Positions 36,755 to 46,755 of a DNA stretch of 64,000 bases are shown piece after piece. The notes below the pieces were generated by a model. The model was not told the DNA's origin. It ran no database searches and saw only the letters and a list, made by a program, of their open reading frames with translations. This stretch comes from Gammaproteobacteria bacterium (GTDB lineage Bacteria; Pseudomonadota; Gammaproteobacteria; Steroidobacterales; Rariloculaceae), in NCBI GenBank assembly GCA_022819855.1, contig JAJEGN010000017.1, positions 40,280-104,279 of the forward strand, written 5' to 3'. The position numbers and the translations under genes are program-made. How positions within the stretch are numbered: the stretch's first letter is position 1; each line of letters begins with the position of its first letter.

Positions 36755-37188
36755 TGCTGATCGCCGCCCGTGCTGCTGAGCCGTTCCTCTGCGGGCGTGC
36801 GCGTGAAGAGCTTCTGGCCCGTGCTGACAAGCACGACCGACTGTGCGTTCATCAGCGCGCTGCCGTCGCGCGCCAGAATCCCGTCGACGACCACCATATC
36901 GCCGATCTTCATGGAATTGCGGGTCCATCCGCGCCGCATGAGACCGACCGGCGACGTCAGTTCGCAGGCCCAGCTCGAGACTTCGCCCGTCTCTTCGTCC
37001 TCCACATCGATATAGAAGTAGGCGTGCGGGTTGAGCCAGTCGATCTTGACGACAACGCCTTCCAGGGTGACCGGTTGTTCGCTGTCGTACTGAGCCGAGA
37101 ACGCATGGTGCGCGCCCGCGGGCATCGCGGCAAAAACGAGCACCATGCCTGTGCAGAGCGCCAGAGGCTTCGCTGCGTCGTAGTTCAT
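36751..37188 (-). CDS. DUF6152 family secreted protein
   Basis: 145 residues. The signal peptide ends PAGA, then HHAFSAQYD, VTLEGVVVKIDWLNPHAYFYIDVE, WACELTSPVGLMRRGWTRN and GDMVVVDGILARDGS. GGGGTAGG lies upstream of the ATG at 37188. Its stop overlaps the start of a canonical W-(D/E)-x-D-x-L gene, the tightest DUF6152/paralogue coupling in the window. Divergent from the LigJ-type gene. Confidence 0.83.
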   Translation of the reverse strand: MNYDAAKPLALCTGMVLVFAAMPAGAHHAFSAQYDSEQPVTLEGVVVKIDWLNPHAYFYIDVEDEETGEVSSWACELTSPVGLMRRGWTRNSMKIGDMVVVDGILARDGSALMNAQSVVLVSTGQKLFTRTPAEERLSSTGGDQQ

Positions 37189-37424
37189 GATTCACCTACC
37201 CCCGTGTAAATCGACCTGTCCCTGACTGCACATGATCGAATCGAGGATAGTAACCCGCTGACGCGCCGAACGGTACGTCAACGTGTTTATCCATGTCGGG
37301 GGGCCGCCCTATAATGGCCCCGCCGCTGCCAGTCCGGGCGCCGGCTGCGCATGCGCCGTAGCCCGAGCCCGCGAAGCAACGGCACGGCCCGATCCCGCTC
37401 CGGCGCCGCACCGGGAGAAACCGC

Positions 37425-38426
37425 TTGATCATCGACTGTCATGCCCACGTCTCTGCGCCCAAGGCCTATTGGGCGTACAAGGCCGGACTCGTATCGCACC
37501 GCGGATCGCACGGCCGCGGCATGCTCAGGATCAGCGACGCCGACATCGTCGCGGCCTGGAACGCGAGGGAAATGGCGCCTACCGGCCATCTCGACCACAT
37601 GGCGGCCTGCGGAATCGACATGCAGTGTATTTCGCCACGGCCGTTTCAGATGATGCATTCGGAAAAGCCGGCCAGGATCGTCCACTACTGGACCGAGGTG
37701 ACCAACGAGATCATTCACCGCAGTTGCCAACTCATGCCGGACAGGTTTGTTCCCGTCGCCGGCTTGCCGCAGGCGGCCGGCGATCCGATCGAGGACACGC
37801 TGCCGGAACTCGAGCGCTGCGTCGGCGAACTGGGATTCAAGGGCTGCATCCTGAACCCGGACCCGTACGAGAACGGCAGCGCGAAAGCGCCGCCGCTCGG
37901 CGACCGCTACTGGTACCCGCTCTACGAGAAGCTCTGCGAACTCGATGTGGTTGCGCACATTCACGCCACCGGATCGCGGGAGCCCGAGCGTGAGCCGTAC
38001 ACGCTTCACTTCATCAACGAAGAAACGACAGCGGTCTATGGGCTTGTAAACTCGACCGTGCTTGACGACTTTCCCGATATCAGGATTCTCGTCTCGCACG
38101 GCGGCGGCGCGATCCCTTTCCAGCTTGGCAGGTTCGACTCGGCATCCGCACGGCGCGAGGGTGAGCGCTTTCGCGACCGGATGCGCAGGCTCTACTACGA
38201 CACCGTGCTCTACACGCCCGAGGCGCTCGAATTGCTGATCAAGGTGGTAGGCGTCGACCACGTGCTCTACGGCGCAGAGTGCCCCGGGGTTGGTTCGGCA
38301 GTGAACCCCGACACCGGCCTGACCTTCGACAATATCGTGCCCTACATCAAGAGTTTCGACTGGTTGTCCGACGAGGAGAAGGGCAGGATTCTCGAGCACA
38401 ACGCACGAAGACTGTTCAAGCTCTAG
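37425..38426 (+). CDS. ligJ: LigJ-type amidohydrolase (4-oxalomesaconate hydratase)
   Basis: 333 residues of the amidohydrolase superfamily, TTG start with GGGAGA upstream. The metal ligands known for LigJ fit: His6 and His8 in DCHAH, His178 in AHIHATG and Glu285 in YGAECPGVGS; SHGGGAIPFQLGR carries a further His. LigJ hydrates 4-oxalomesaconate to 4-carboxy-4-hydroxy-2-oxoadipate in gallate and protocatechuate 4,5-cleavage. The next gene encodes a LigK/RraA-type aldolase and a LigB-type dioxygenase gene lies after it, so the context supports this. A related hydratase or decarboxylase activity remains possible. Confidence 0.8.
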   Translation: MIIDCHAHVSAPKAYWAYKAGLVSHRGSHGRGMLRISDADIVAAWNAREMAPTGHLDHMAACGIDMQCISPRPFQMMHSEKPARIVHYWTEVTNEIIHRSCQLMPDRFVPVAGLPQAAGDPIEDTLPELERCVGELGFKGCILNPDPYENGSAKAPPLGDRYWYPLYEKLCELDVVAHIHATGSREPEREPYTLHFINEETTAVYGLVNSTVLDDFPDIRILVSHGGGAIPFQLGRFDSASARREGERFRDRMRRLYYDTVLYTPEALELLIKVVGVDHVLYGAECPGVGSAVNPDTGLTFDNIVPYIKSFDWLSDEEKGRILEHNARRLFKL

Positions 38427-38461
38427 TCCGGATCGACTAACCAGCCCCGCCGGACGTGCAA

Positions 38462-38518
38462 ACGATATCTACTCATATATATCAGCAATTTACGATATCT
38501 TTCTAAAGCATATTAGAA
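38462..38518 (+). promoter_or_regulatory. AT-rich control region before the LigK-type gene
   Basis: In high-GC surroundings this stretch is strongly AT-rich. It contains a 9-base direct repeat ACGATATCT (38462-38470 and 38492-38500, 30 bases apart) and an inverted repeat TTCTAA-(6)-TTAGAA (38501-38518) that abuts the ATG at 38519. There is no Shine-Dalgarno site. A regulator-binding region and possibly leaderless translation are suggested; the sequence alone cannot decide. Confidence 0.5.
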
Positions 38519-39193
38519 ATGAACGCGCAAAAGCACCGGGAGCGGGTCGCGAAGCTCCGTGCACTTGACAGCTGTTCTGTTTCGGACGCCCTCGACTCGC
38601 TCGGACTCCCGCCGGCGGTTACAGGCCTTGCCCCGCTTTCCGTATCGAAACCGATCGCAGGCCCGGTGCTTACCGTCAAGCTCTGCCCGGGCAAACCCGT
38701 CCATGGCAGCATGCGCCACCTCGGCACGGCCGCAATCGAGGCGGCGGACAGCGGCGACATCATCGTAATCGAGCACTCGGCGGGAATCGATTGCGCGGGC
38801 TGGGGCGGCGTGTTGTCGGTCGGCGCCCGGATCCGCGGCATCGAGGGCGTCATCATCGATGGTCCGGCACGTGACATCGATCAAGCCCGCGAACTTGAGT
38901 TCCCGGTCTACGGACGCTCGGCGACCGCTCGCACGGCACGCGGGCGTGCATTTGAGCAGGACTTCGGATGCCGGATCACGATCTCGGATGCCGTCGTCGA
39001 ACCGGGCGACATCGCGCTCGCCGATGCGAGCGGCGTCGTGTTCATTCCACGCGCGCACTTCGCAAGTGTCCTGGATCGCGCCGAACGCATAGCCGAACGT
39101 GAGCGGCTCATGGCTGCGGCACTGCAACGAGGCGATCCGATCACCGAGGTCGTTGGCCGCGACTACGAAGAAATGCTCGACGCGCTGGATTAG
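38519..39193 (+). CDS. ligK: LigK/RraA-fold aldolase (4-carboxy-4-hydroxy-2-oxoadipate type)
   Basis: 224 residues with the RraA/class II HMG-aldolase fold: DSCSVSDALDSLGL near the start, RHLGTAAIEAADSGDIIVIEH, GWGGVLSVGARIRGIEGVIIDG and GPARDIDQARELEFPVYGR, including the Gly and Arg-Asp pair of the aldolase site. Enzymes of this type split 4-carboxy-4-hydroxy-2-oxoadipate to pyruvate and oxaloacetate. A dimethylmenaquinone methyltransferase-like or other RraA role cannot be ruled out by fold alone. It follows the LigJ-type gene by 92 bases. Confidence 0.78.
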   Translation: MNAQKHRERVAKLRALDSCSVSDALDSLGLPPAVTGLAPLSVSKPIAGPVLTVKLCPGKPVHGSMRHLGTAAIEAADSGDIIVIEHSAGIDCAGWGGVLSVGARIRGIEGVIIDGPARDIDQARELEFPVYGRSATARTARGRAFEQDFGCRITISDAVVEPGDIALADASGVVFIPRAHFASVLDRAERIAERERLMAAALQRGDPITEVVGRDYEEMLDALD

Positions 39194-39218
39194 CCCGCGC
39201 CGTAGTAGCCCTGGACCG

Positions 39219-40229
39219 CTAGCGCCAGGCGAGGAAGCCTTGCGCCGTACCGCTGCCCGCTTCGGAGCGATAGCACGGTACGTAGTCGATGAGTTCCCCC
39301 GCGAGATCCGTTTCGAACAGGCAGCCCGCGGCCGAGACCCAGTTGAGAAGCTCGGACGTGCCGTCCTTCATGAGGTCCGGATCGATCGCCATGAGGTCGT
39401 CCGCATCGCGCCGCTGGATCGCATCGATGAGCCCGCGGTCGAATGCCTCGTTGATCACGAAGTGGCTCATGCCGCCGGAGCCCACAACCGCGACGCGCAG
39501 GTCGCTGTCCCAGTCGTCCAGAACGCTGCGCACGAGTTTGCCGAGCTCGAAACACCGCCACGGACGCGGCTGATTCGGCGGAAAGAAAGTGTTCGTGATG
39601 ATCGGCAGGATCGGAATGGCCCGGTCTTCCATTACGCGTCTGAGGATGTAGGCGAATGCGTGCGGAGTGCCGATATGATGATGGTCCGGGTATTCGGGCA
39701 ATTCACTTGATGCTGCGAAGTCCCAGCGTTCGTCGAGGCCGCGATCGAGCAGCCTCCGGGCCAGTTCGGGCATCCCCTGATACACCGTACGCGTTTCCGG
39801 GCGATTGGCCCACTCGGCCTCCCGTATGCCCACTGGAAGTTTCGCCGACCGCCACTCGGGCATCGGTCCGTTCCAGAACGTGTCGCCGTAGTAAACCGTG
39901 TATGCAGGCTGGAGCTGGGGCAGCACGAGTTCGCGCTGATCGTTGCCGAAGATCACCGCAACGTCGGGGTTGACTTCCGACCAGATCCGGGCGACTTCGG
40001 CGATCGCCGCCTGGCAGGCCGCGTGGTTGCGCGTCCGTGCTTCGAGCGTCGAACGCTCCGCGAGTCCGTCGCCCTGCCTGAGATCGACGAGTTCATCGAA
40101 CGAATAGCACCTGCCCTTGTACCAGTGGCTCCGGGCCCGATCGCCCGGCACCCGCAGCATCCACTCCTCGGGCGTCGTGCTCAGTTGCGGGCCGTGGGTC
40201 GTCCAAAGCCCCAATACAATTTTCGCCAT
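39219..40229 (-). CDS. LigB-type class III extradiol ring-cleavage dioxygenase
   Basis: 336 residues. The N-terminal THGPQL, VAVIFGNDQ, HHHIGTPHAFAY and VGSGGMSHFVINEAFD segments match LigB-family dioxygenases, which use a 2-His/1-carboxylate iron(II) centre; the histidines in these segments are the likely ligands. The N-terminal MAKIVLG begins at 40229 with GAGG upstream. Given the adjacent LigJ and LigK types, gallate or 3-O-methylgallate, whose cleavage gives 4-oxalomesaconate-type products, is the simplest substrate (inference). It is convergent with the ligK gene. Confidence 0.8.
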   Translation of the reverse strand: MAKIVLGLWTTHGPQLSTTPEEWMLRVPGDRARSHWYKGRCYSFDELVDLRQGDGLAERSTLEARTRNHAACQAAIAEVARIWSEVNPDVAVIFGNDQRELVLPQLQPAYTVYYGDTFWNGPMPEWRSAKLPVGIREAEWANRPETRTVYQGMPELARRLLDRGLDERWDFAASSELPEYPDHHHIGTPHAFAYILRRVMEDRAIPILPIITNTFFPPNQPRPWRCFELGKLVRSVLDDWDSDLRVAVVGSGGMSHFVINEAFDRGLIDAIQRRDADDLMAIDPDLMKDGTSELLNWVSAAGCLFETDLAGELIDYVPCYRSEAGSGTAQGFLAWR

Positions 40230-40537
40230 GGCGTATGAATCCTCGTGTTCCGTGACAAGTATGGGCCTGCCCACGCGCGGATTGAAGTGCCCGACCCGGC
40301 GCCACCAGTGTTGACGCGGTACTGGGCGCGCACTGATTCACGTGGACGATGTGCCGCGCAGGGCGGATGTTCTGCGTTCCGATCGGCAGCTTGCGGAAAA
40401 CCGCTCGTGAATTCTTGACCGCCGGCGCCGTAGAGGTTTAACTGCGAAACGCAGCCAGCGCGCGGGCCGCTTGACTGCCCGGGATGTCGGCCCGGATGCC
40501 GCAACAGGTCCCGCAGGGTCCCGGGGAGGAGTGATCA
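40230..40537. other. Intergenic region between divergent genes
   Basis: 308 bases between the dioxygenase start and the plus-strand gene at 40538. Open frames that cross it have no protein character I recognise. It should contain the two divergent promoters; none is sharp enough to call. Confidence 0.5.
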
Positions 40538-41857
40538 ATGACTGTACGCGGCACGACACGCATGACGGCGGCTGTTTCGCTCGCATTCATTCTCGCCGGA
40601 GTACCGCCTGCGTCCGCGCAGCTCGAGCCGCCGGAAGTTCCGGGCCTCAGAGGCGCCCCGTTCGCCGCGGTGCATCCGGGGCCGGACGTGCGCAGCTTCG
40701 GTGAAGGGCCGGAGTGGGATGCCCGGCCGCCACCCGGCATCGAGCCGCTCGCGGTGGACCTTTTCACAAGCACGGACTTCTATCGGGACCGCGATCTCTG
40801 GCTCGACCAGCGTTACTGGCGCTGCAACAGCCCCCGCCAGGTGGCGGACATGCGCAGCGGCGGTCCGGGCACCGGAACACTTGATCCGCGCATAGGCGCC
40901 GAACCACCGGTATCGGCGCGCTGGGGTGACTGCGAAATGGACTGGCCGCGCGAAAACATCGTAAGCCCCTACCCCTTCGATTCGGCCGCAGCGCATTACC
41001 AGGCGCTGCTGGACGACGCGCGAACCCGCGGCGGACCGACGCAACATACCTACGAGACGATGCCCAAATGGGACGGCGTGTACCGCGAATACCTGCCCGA
41101 CGGGCGTCGCATCTGGAACTACATGCGTTCGAACCAGACCCCGACGCTGTTGTCGCTGCTCACACCGCAGTACCGGCAGCGCATGGTTCAGCAGCTGTAC
41201 CACGAGGGCGTCGACGCTGCCCATCAATGGTCGGCGTCGCACTGCTGGCCCGAGGGGTTCATGCGCCAGTGGGCGACGGGGCCGACCCCAAACCGCGTGC
41301 TCGTGACACCCGGCATCGTCGTGCTCGTCGGCGTCAGCAACTCCAACGTCTGGCGCACGGTGCACATCGGACGGGAGTTCCCCCTCGGACAGGAGGTCCC
41401 GCAGTGGTTCGGCGATACGATCGGATTCTGGGACGACGACGCGTTGATCACGTGGACATCGAACGTCCAGGGCTGGACCCAGCATTCGAGCTGGGAGTTC
41501 AGCTACGAACTCGAGACGATCGAAATCTTCACTCCGGTAAGCGATGACGACGGCGCCTTGCTCGGTCTCGATTGGGAAGCGGTCATCTACGACTCCGAGG
41601 CGCTGGTCGAGCCCGTTCGCATTCTTTGGCACAGGATTTACGTCGAGGGCTGGGATACGGCCGGCCGCCTCGGTTTCAGGGAATGCACGCGCCGGCTCTA
41701 CCCCATCGACGGTTTCGCTACCCAGGTGGCTCCCGGCCAGATCATCGAGTACCGCGTTCCGGACATGTTCGATCGGCCGTGGGCGGAAATCTGGGCAGAA
41801 TATTTTGAACAGGACATGGCGCGACCCGACGATTCGCTCGACCTCGGTTTCGACTGA
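40538..41857 (+). CDS. Large member of the secreted W-(D/E)-x-D-x-L family
   Basis: 439 residues, the longest family member here. Signal peptide ending PPASAQ, then PPEVPGLRG. The family segments are recognisable but changed: [42 protein letters not shown] and [18 protein letters not shown]. The motif here is W-D-D-D-A-L. GGAGGAG precedes the ATG. A DUF6152-like gene follows by 42 bases. Function unknown; divergent from the LigB-type dioxygenase gene. Confidence 0.68.
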   Translation: MTVRGTTRMTAAVSLAFILAGVPPASAQLEPPEVPGLRGAPFAAVHPGPDVRSFGEGPEWDARPPPGIEPLAVDLFTSTDFYRDRDLWLDQRYWRCNSPRQVADMRSGGPGTGTLDPRIGAEPPVSARWGDCEMDWPRENIVSPYPFDSAAAHYQALLDDARTRGGPTQHTYETMPKWDGVYREYLPDGRRIWNYMRSNQTPTLLSLLTPQYRQRMVQQLYHEGVDAAHQWSASHCWPEGFMRQWATGPTPNRVLVTPGIVVLVGVSNSNVWRTVHIGREFPLGQEVPQWFGDTIGFWDDDALITWTSNVQGWTQHSSWEFSYELETIEIFTPVSDDDGALLGLDWEAVIYDSEALVEPVRILWHRIYVEGWDTAGRLGFRECTRRLYPIDGFATQVAPGQIIEYRVPDMFDRPWAEIWAEYFEQDMARPDDSLDLGFD

Positions 41858-41899
41858 GCGAATCGCAGCGGTCGGCCACGGGAAAGAGGAGGATCGGCC

Positions 41900-42421
41900 A
41901 TGGCAGCTACCCGTACCTTGATGACACGCACCCGGCCACTGGCGATTGCGGCCGCAGTTCTCCTGGCCGGATTCGCGGCGGCTCCGGCCGGCGCGCATCA
42001 CTCATACGCGATGTACGACGGGACCATCTACCGCGTCTTCACCGGCGTCATGGTCCGCGTGATCCCCAATGCCGCGCATTTCGAGATGCACTTCGTTCCG
42101 CTCAACGACGAACGTACGGCACTCGTTCGCGACGATGACGGTGAACCGCTCGTCTGGGTCGTGCAGATGGAAAGCGCCGCGGAAGCTTTTCGGCACGGTA
42201 TCACGCGAGACAGCTTTCCCCAGGGTACGGTATTCAGTCTCGGCGTCCACCCGCGGCGCGATGGCCGGCCGGCCGGCGACCGCGGCGACTCCGGTCTCTT
42301 CAGATGCCCCGAGGGCAGCACGCCCATGGCGGGCCTGCATTGCGACTCGGTCGACGGCAACACGGCTTTCGGTCCCGGCGAGATTCCCGAGCCCGGTCCG
42401 GTGGATGCCGGCCGCCGTTAG
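41900..42421 (+). CDS. Divergent DUF6152-like secreted protein
   Basis: 173 residues. Signal peptide ending PAGA followed by HHSYAMYDG, as in DUF6152, then VFTGVMVRVIPNAAHFEMHF in place of the usual N-P-H segment, and WVVQMESAAEAFRHGITRDSF and GTVFSLGVHPRRDG. The C-terminus is longer than usual, with two cysteines (LFRCPEGS, GLHCDSVDGN) that could form a disulphide. AGGAGG precedes the ATG. It is paired with the large family member at 40538. Function unknown. Confidence 0.68.
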   Translation: MAATRTLMTRTRPLAIAAAVLLAGFAAAPAGAHHSYAMYDGTIYRVFTGVMVRVIPNAAHFEMHFVPLNDERTALVRDDDGEPLVWVVQMESAAEAFRHGITRDSFPQGTVFSLGVHPRRDGRPAGDRGDSGLFRCPEGSTPMAGLHCDSVDGNTAFGPGEIPEPGPVDAGRR

Positions 42422-42526
42422 CCAAGGGTGCGTGGCCGCTTGCACCTGCCGCCCGCTCTCCACTGCTCCACGAAACGCGCGAAACTCGCCCGGCGTCGAA
42501 ACCCCGCCGCGCCGTTCCAGAACCGT

Positions 42527-43414
42527 TCAGCCGTCCTCGGGCTCCTCGTCGAACAGCTCATCGAGCTTTCGCTCGAACGCGTGATAGCCGAGCACGTCGT
42601 AAAGTTCATCGCGCGATTGCATGGAGCCGATCTGACCTGCCTGGGTGCCGGATTCCACGATCTCGGCATAGACATGCAGTGCCGAACGACTCATCGCGCG
42701 AAAGGCCGACAGCGGATACAGGATGAGGGCCACTCCGGCGTCGCCGAGTTCGTCCCGCGTGAAGTTCGGCGTCAGGCCGAATTCGGTGAGGTTCGCTAGC
42801 ACCGGTACGCGCACCGCCGAGCTGAACTCACGATAATCATCGAGCGTACCGAGCGCCTCGGCGAAAATCATGTCCGCGCCGGCATCGACGTAGGCCGCCG
42901 CGCGCTCGAGCGATGCCGCCAGACCTTCTCTTGCGAACGCATCCGTCCGCGCCATGACGGTGAACTGCTCATCGGTCCGCGCATCGACCGCGGCCCTGAT
43001 GCGATCGCACATCTCCGCCGTCGACACGATCGACTTGTTGGGGCGGTGACCGCAGCGCTTGCCCTGTTCCTGGTCCTCGATGTGCATGGCCGCGGCGCCG
43101 GCGCGGATCATTTCCCGCGTGGTTCGGGCGATGTTGAACGCACCGCCCCAGCCCGTGTCGGCGTCGACGAGCAGCGGCAGTGAGCTCGCGGCCGTGATGC
43201 GCCTGACATCTTCGAGTACGTCGTTGAGCGAGGTCATGCCGAGGTCCGGCAGTCCGAACGAGGCATTTGCGACTCCGGCGCCGGACAGGTAGATCGCCCG
43301 GCAGCCGGCACGCTCGGCAAGCAGAGCGCAATAGGCGTTGACCGTCCCCGGAATCTGCACCGGAGCGTGCTCCGCAACGGCGCGTCGGAACCGGAGTCCG
43401 GGACTATCGCTCAT
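42527..43414 (-). CDS. prpB: 2-methylisocitrate lyase (PrpB)
   Basis: 295 residues, the normal length. The isocitrate-lyase/PEP-mutase fold is clear: [10 protein letters not shown] (metal site), [15 protein letters not shown] with the KRCGH catalytic segment (119-123) that distinguishes PrpB, and [10 protein letters not shown]. PrpB splits 2-methylisocitrate to pyruvate and succinate in the methylcitrate cycle for propionate. The neighbouring gene is PrpD. No PrpC is in the window. Confidence 0.88.
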   Translation of the reverse strand: MSDSPGLRFRRAVAEHAPVQIPGTVNAYCALLAERAGCRAIYLSGAGVANASFGLPDLGMTSLNDVLEDVRRITAASSLPLLVDADTGWGGAFNIARTTREMIRAGAAAMHIEDQEQGKRCGHRPNKSIVSTAEMCDRIRAAVDARTDEQFTVMARTDAFAREGLAASLERAAAYVDAGADMIFAEALGTLDDYREFSSAVRVPVLANLTEFGLTPNFTRDELGDAGVALILYPLSAFRAMSRSALHVYAEIVESGTQAGQIGSMQSRDELYDVLGYHAFERKLDELFDEEPEDG

Positions 43415-43573
43415 TTTGACCTGCCGTGATTCATGCGAGTCGTACCTGCCGCGCCTTGCGGGTCCATTGCATCGGCAAGCGTGCTCCGTACGTTGCTCTC
43501 GCGATGCACTTCAACCAGTCGCTCCAGACAGTTTCATCAACCCTGAGCCGCGTTCCGTGCCGGTCGCCCCGGC

Positions 43574-45028
43574 TCAAGCCGGTCTGACCCAAAGCTCCGC
43601 GAACTCGTCGACAGGCATCCGCTCCAGTTCGTCCCCATCCCGAAACGCCGCGTCGATTCGATCACGCTGCGGCTCCTCGAACCGCGTTGCAAGATTGCGC
43701 CGGAATTTTTCGATCAACAGCGGAATGCCCTCGTCGCGCCGGAACCGGTGACCCACGGGATACTCGACAACGATCCGCTGCGTACTCGATCCGTCGCCGA
43801 AAGTAAGCTGCACGGCGTTCGCGATCGAGCGCTTGTCGGGATCGAGGTAGTCCGCGCTGAACCGGGGTTCCTCCCGCACGACCATCTTCGCACGCAGCGC
43901 ATCGATCCGCGGATCGCACGCCGCAGCGTCCTCGTAATCCTCCGCCTTCAGGTGGCCGAAGATCAACGCCACGGCGACCATGTACTGCAGGCAATGGTCG
44001 CGGTCCGCGGGATTGGCGAGCGGCCCGGTCTTGTCGATGATCCGGCAGGCCGCTTCCTGCGTTTCGATGACGACCTTCGAGATTTCACCGACCCGATGGC
44101 CCACCTCCGCATGCAGCCCGAACGCGGCCTCGACAGCCGTCTGGGCATGAAACTCCGCCGGGAACGAGATCTTGAACAGCACGTTTTCCATCACGTAGTC
44201 ACCGAGCGGGCGTTCGAGCACGATCGGTTCACCGCGGAACAGGACGTCCTCGAAACCCCACTCCTCCGCGCTCAACGCCGACGGATAGCCCATCTCGCCG
44301 CGCCGCCCCAGCAGGGCGTGCCAAACGCCGCGGCTCGTCGCGTCGCCTGCCGCCCAGCTCTTGCGCGAGCCGGTATTCGGCGCGTGCCGGTAGGTTCGCA
44401 ACGCGCCCCCGTCGATCCAGGCGTTCGAAAGCGCATCGATGATCTGCTGGCGCGAGCCGCCGAGCATTTGCGCCGCCACTGCGGTGCTCGCGACTCTGAC
44501 GAGCAGCACGTGATCGAGCCCGACGCGGTTGAAGCTGTTGCGAAGCGCGAGTACGCCCTGGATCTCGTGGGCCTTGATCATGGCCGTGAGCACGTCCGCG
44601 ACGCGGAGCGGCGGCTTTCCTTCAGCTCTGCCGCCGCGGCTCAGCCAGTCCGCGACCGCAAGAATCGCGCCGAGGTTGTCCGAAGGATGGCCCCACTCCG
44701 CCGCAAGCCAGGTGTCGTTGAAGTCGAGCCAGCGGACGATCGTGCCGATGTTGAAAGCCGCCGTGACCGGATCGAGTTCGTATTGCGTACCCGGAACCCG
44801 CGCGCCCCCCGCAAGCGTCATGCCAGTCACGGCAGGTCCCAGCAGCTTCGTGCACGCGGGATACCCGAGCGCCAGCATGCCGCAGCCGAGCGAGTCCATG
44901 AGGCAGTAGCGGGCGATGCGGCGCGCCTCCTCGCCCGCCGCCGGAAACTCGAGCACGTAGTCGGCGATTTCGCCGAATACCGGATCGGGCGCCGGGCGCG
45001 CGGCGTCGCGTGTTCCGATGCCGGCCAC
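43574..45028 (-). CDS. prpD: 2-methylcitrate dehydratase (PrpD), MmgE/PrpD family
   Basis: 484 residues from a GTG at 45028, close to the usual PrpD length; the open frame extends to 45145 but without conserved character. Visible segments: [44 protein letters not shown] and [13 protein letters not shown], all typical of MmgE/PrpD. PrpD dehydrates 2-methylcitrate in propionate catabolism, upstream of the lyase encoded 159 bases further along the same strand. The start has no strong ribosome site. Confidence 0.88.
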   Translation of the reverse strand: MAGIGTRDAARPAPDPVFGEIADYVLEFPAAGEEARRIARYCLMDSLGCGMLALGYPACTKLLGPAVTGMTLAGGARVPGTQYELDPVTAAFNIGTIVRWLDFNDTWLAAEWGHPSDNLGAILAVADWLSRGGRAEGKPPLRVADVLTAMIKAHEIQGVLALRNSFNRVGLDHVLLVRVASTAVAAQMLGGSRQQIIDALSNAWIDGGALRTYRHAPNTGSRKSWAAGDATSRGVWHALLGRRGEMGYPSALSAEEWGFEDVLFRGEPIVLERPLGDYVMENVLFKISFPAEFHAQTAVEAAFGLHAEVGHRVGEISKVVIETQEAACRIIDKTGPLANPADRDHCLQYMVAVALIFGHLKAEDYEDAAACDPRIDALRAKMVVREEPRFSADYLDPDKRSIANAVQLTFGDGSSTQRIVVEYPVGHRFRRDEGIPLLIEKFRRNLATRFEEPQRDRIDAAFRDGDELERMPVDEFAELWVRPA

Positions 45029-45252
45029 TACGCTAACCGAACCGCTCGCTCGTGGCCCGACTCGGCCACACTGCCCCGATCGCCGCACCGTCAACGTTCC
45101 GAACCGACATGACCTCGAATCGCCTGAAACCCGGTGGCGGAGCATAGCGGCTGCCGGGTCGCAACGGCAACGAGCGCCACCGGCGGCCGTGCTTGCGTTG
45201 CGGAAATCCGCCGCTATGCTGCTACGTCCCCGACCGCAACACGGACAATGCG

Positions 45253-45687
45253 ATGGCTACACTGACGCTGCAGCAGGCCAACACGATCATCGCGAAGGCG
45301 CTCGAGAAGGCGCGCGAGATGAACATGCCGCCGGTCGCGGTCGTCGTGCTCGACGACGGCGGCCACCTCAAGGCCATGCAACGCGAGGACGGCACGAGCA
45401 TGTTCCGGTCTGACGTTGCGACGGGCAAGGCCTGGACATCAGTCGCGATGGGAGTATCAAGCCGCGCGATCGCGGCCCGCGCGAAGCGCAATCCGAACTT
45501 CATGATCACGCTTGCGGCGACGGCCGAAGGCAAGTTCCTACCGCAGCCCGGCGGTGTCCTGATCCGTGACGGGAATAGCCGCGTCATTGGCGCCGCCGGC
45601 GCAAGTGGCGGCACGGGCGATCAGGACGAGGCGATCTGCGCCTACGGCGTCGGCGAAGTCGGGTTGACGGCCGACCTGCCCGACTGA
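45253..45687 (+). CDS. HbpS/GlcG-like protein
   Basis: 144 residues, a single HbpS-like domain: [48 protein letters not shown] and [21 protein letters not shown]. Members include heme-binding HbpS and GlcG of the glycolate cluster; many sit beside catabolic genes with unclear roles. The ATG at 45253 begins the domain directly. Single gene, divergent from prpD. Confidence 0.82.
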   Translation: MATLTLQQANTIIAKALEKAREMNMPPVAVVVLDDGGHLKAMQREDGTSMFRSDVATGKAWTSVAMGVSSRAIAARAKRNPNFMITLAATAEGKFLPQPGGVLIRDGNSRVIGAAGASGGTGDQDEAICAYGVGEVGLTADLPD

Positions 45688-45723
45688 ATACCCGGGCGCA
45701 GCATCCCGACTATGGTCGAAACT

Positions 45724-46626
45724 CTAGTGACCACCGCCCACATGGGCATCCAGGAAAGCCTCGACCATCGCGATGCGGCCCGCATCGAAGAACGCCGGCC
45801 CACCGTGCGGCGAACCGTGCACGACCTCGAACTCGACGGCCAGGCCCTGGTCCTTGTACACGCCGTGCAGCTCGTGCGACTGGTTGATCGGCATCTGCGG
45901 ATCCTGGTCGCCGTGCAGCAGGAACAAGGGCGGATCGTCGGCGTCAACGTGAAAAACCGGGCTTGCCAGGCGTGCGAGTTCCGTCTTTTCCTCGACCGGG
46001 CCGCCAAATAGCGCTGCGAGCGACGGTACGCGCAGGTTGAGACCGAATGGCGTCGATTGATCGAGGATGCTCGTCAAATTCGTTGCCGGGAAATACGAGA
46101 CAATCGCTGCGATGTCCGATGACTGATCGAGGTTGCCGCCGACATCGCCTTCGAGTTCCCCGTGGCCGTTCGTCACGCCCACGAGCGCGGCGAGATGCGC
46201 GCCGGCCGATGAACCCAGAATGCCGATACGCGAGGCGTCGTAGCCATGGTCAGCGGCATTCGCCCGCAGGAAGCGGATCGCGCCCTTGATATCGTGGCTC
46301 TGCGCAGGAAACGGCGCGACTCCGGACAGGCGGTAGCTCACGCTCGCGAGCGCATAGCCCGCTTCAACGTAGGCGAGTGACGATACCGACTTGCGGCTGC
46401 CGGCCCGCCATGCGCCGCCATGGACCCACACGAGCAACGGCGGATTGTCGACGGCAGACGGCATGTAGAGATCGAGCGCGAGTTCGTTGCCGTCGACGGT
46501 TGCGAACGGGATGTCGGCCGTAACCGTAACCCCTTCGGGCAGTTCCGGCGGCCCGCCTCGCTGTGCATACGCCGCGAATGCGACGAGCGTGGCTGCAAGT
46601 ATCACTGCAATCTGCGTCGTCTTCAT
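45724..46626 (-). CDS. Secreted carboxylesterase-like alpha/beta hydrolase
   Basis: 300 residues with a signal peptide ending AAYAQ. VWVHGGAWRAG forms the oxyanion loop, GILGSSAGAHLA contains the nucleophilic Ser, LLHGDQDPQMP the Asp, and SPHGG the likely His. The plan is that of the BD-FAE/arylformamidase-type esterases, which release acyl or feruloyl groups, but the substrate is not set by motif. The start at 46626 follows a GGGGTAGG site. It is downstream of a quinoprotein on the same strand. Confidence 0.82.
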   Translation of the reverse strand: MKTTQIAVILAATLVAFAAYAQRGGPPELPEGVTVTADIPFATVDGNELALDLYMPSAVDNPPLLVWVHGGAWRAGSRKSVSSLAYVEAGYALASVSYRLSGVAPFPAQSHDIKGAIRFLRANAADHGYDASRIGILGSSAGAHLAALVGVTNGHGELEGDVGGNLDQSSDIAAIVSYFPATNLTSILDQSTPFGLNLRVPSLAALFGGPVEEKTELARLASPVFHVDADDPPLFLLHGDQDPQMPINQSHELHGVYKDQGLAVEFEVVHGSPHGGPAFFDAGRIAMVEAFLDAHVGGGH

Positions 46627-46755
46627 GATGCCTACCCCCGTTTGACTCCTGCGTCGCCGCTGATTGCGGCGCCATGCGCTCACCGGGCATGTCCGACCGG
46701 CGATCGCACGATTCTACTCCGTTCCTGAGGTGTCCTGCGGCGAACCGCTCGCGCG

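Noticed and set aside
38406..38457. Possible hairpin after the LigJ-type gene (GTCCGG and CCGGAC)
   Set aside because: The stem is only 6 bp with a long loop and no T-run, too weak to call a terminator.
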